Below are positions 14,520-14,988 of a DNA stretch of 14,988 nucleotides, one piece after another. The notes beneath the pieces were generated by a model. That model had not been told where the DNA came from. It saw nothing but the letters and a program-made list of their open reading frames with translations, and searched no databases. Where the stretch lies: NCBI GenBank assembly GCA_001282665.1, contig LN874946.1, forward strand, positions 1-14,988, in the 5' to 3' direction. A program made the translations under genes and the position numbers. Origin of the DNA: Clostridiales bacterium mt11 (GTDB taxonomy: Bacteria; Bacillota; Clostridia; Tissierellales; Tepidimicrobiaceae). Position 1 is the stretch's first letter. Each line of letters begins with the position of its first letter.

Positions 14520-14604
14520 CCACCCATAACGGATGAAAATAAACCGTTCAAAAGGGGTATTGGGAATAGAGATCTTATTTGAGGTTACCAGGGGGATAAC
14601 CACG
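14492..14604 (-). ncRNA. Putative small RNA or terminated leader, unknown family
   Basis: A sigma-A-like promoter and a strong terminator on the - strand bound about 110 nt with no ORF. Predicted hairpins, in RNA order, are three. The first is GGTTATC/GGTAACC (14601-14583) with loop CCCCT. The second is AACGG/CCGTT (14548-14528), flanked by ACCC/GGGT. The third is the terminator. C-rich unpaired patches (ATCCCCC in hairpin 1, TTCCCAATACCCC between hairpins) are the kind of element that binds Shine-Dalgarno sequences in known Firmicute small RNAs. I do not match it to any riboswitch or 6S, SRP or tmRNA. It lies 66 bp before the asparaginase gene, so a regulated attenuator is the main alternative. 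Confidence 0.6.
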
Positions 14605-14609
14605 TTCAA

Positions 14610-14638
14610 ATTATAGCAAATTACGACAGAATTTGCAA
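14610..14638 (-). promoter_or_regulatory. Sigma-A-type promoter for the RNA at 14492-14604
   Basis: On the - strand, TTGCAA (14638-14633), a 17-bp spacer, then a perfect TATAAT (14615-14610). The predicted start is about 14603-14605. This is the best promoter match I see in the window. Confidence 0.75.
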
Positions 14639-14678
14639 GACTTATTATGAAATATTTTTAAAAAATTAAATAAAACTT

Positions 14679-14736
14679 AATTGCAAAACTAAATTAGACC
14701 CCTTTTTTGTCTACAGTCTAATTTAAGTTTGCAATT
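14679..14736. repeat. 21-bp imperfect inverted repeat
   Basis: Arms 14679-14699 and 14716-14736 match at 19 of 21 positions as complements, around the loop CCCCTTTTTTGTCTACA. It is not next to any gene end. It could be a relic of insertion-sequence ends or a hairpin RNA element. Confidence 0.55.
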
Positions 14737-14988
14737 GACTCTGTGTAATTATATTAAAAATTTTGCATTGATTATATTGAATTACCTAAGTAGCTAGGAT
14801 ATAATTTTGTTAAATGTGTAAAATCATGTTATTAATTACTACAATAAAACAAAAACACTAGAAAATTGTAATAACGATGTATATCTTTCCCATATAAGGT
14901 TGGTAATATTTTCAAAGATTTTATTTCATACATATGGAATAATTCTCCGAAATTAATAAAACAAAGATTTATAAGAATGTATTAATGG
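14737..14988. other. A+T-rich stretch with no recognised gene
   Basis: All frames are broken by stops. The longest candidate is a 33-codon ORF on the - strand (14832-14933) with a poorly spaced SD. No clear promoter, repeat or RNA structure is seen. A gene to the right of the window may begin just beyond it. Confidence 0.5.

Noticed and set aside
14500..14530. T-box-like GGGTGGAA on the - strand before the terminator
   Set aside because: The conserved ACC-G after GGTGG is missing (AAGGCTC instead). The unit is far too short for a T-box specifier stem, and no antiterminator pairing is evident.
14832..14933. 33-codon ORF on the - strand near the right edge
   Set aside because: The nearest SD-like sequence is about 12 nt away and the composition is no different from flanking noncoding DNA.

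Overview
The window looks like chromosomal DNA from a low-GC, spore-forming-type anaerobic Firmicute (class Clostridia or a close relative). It is strongly A+T-rich and prefers ATA for isoleucine. Its ribosome-binding sites are strong and G-rich, and its U-tailed terminators often begin at the stop codon. It also carries an oxygen-sensitive acyl-CoA-dehydratase-activase type module. No marker fixes the genus, so the placement is an inference.

Layout. Positions 1-2205 hold a cluster of 17 tRNA genes, all on the + strand and all with an encoded CCA. In order they are Val (cut by the window edge), Asp, Thr, Tyr, Gly, Arg, Gln, Lys, Ser(TGA), Ser(GCT), CAT, Phe, CAT, Trp, Val, Ile(GAT), CAT. A probable terminator follows at 2230-2269. 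Seven of the spacers carry a diverged modular repeat with complementary ends. The three CAT tRNAs have acceptor stems that suggest the lysidine-type tRNA-Ile2, which would suit an ATA-rich genome.

Positions 2315-3304 (-) encode a YprB-like RNase H-fold 3'-5' exonuclease. Divergent from it are a cytosolic gamma-glutamyltransferase-family enzyme (3413-5014) and a cysteine-free helical protein of unknown function (5036-6508), closed by a terminator. Next is a tightly overlapping three-gene operon (6597-9634). It holds two related DUF2229/HgdB-like cysteine proteins and a BadF/HgdC-type ATPase, probably an ATP-driven low-potential electron donor with its acceptor proteins. A perfect 18-bp hairpin follows. 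Then comes an HD-GYP phosphodiesterase (9905-10939), preceded by a possible 13-codon leader ORF and closed by a two-way terminator.

Positions 10976-11995 (-) encode a cysteine-rich protein of unknown function. Divergent from it is a predicted beta-propeller protein with one Asp-box (12147-13220). That gene appears to continue in the -1 frame to 13411 through an A9 run containing the heptamer A AAA AAG, and the terminator sits at the -1-frame stop. A cytosolic L-asparaginase (13443-14426, -) faces it.

Upstream of the asparaginase, on the - strand, is a sigma-A-like promoter, about 110 nt of hairpin-forming sequence and a U-tailed terminator. This is either an independent small RNA or a terminated leader. 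Its first hairpin displays a C-rich loop, and 14 nt spanning that loop can pair (13 Watson-Crick pairs plus one G-U) with the ribosome-binding site of the HD-GYP gene. The right end holds a 21-bp imperfect inverted repeat and otherwise unrecognised A+T-rich sequence. The best candidates for something undescribed are this RNA and the frameshifted propeller/coiled-coil gene.
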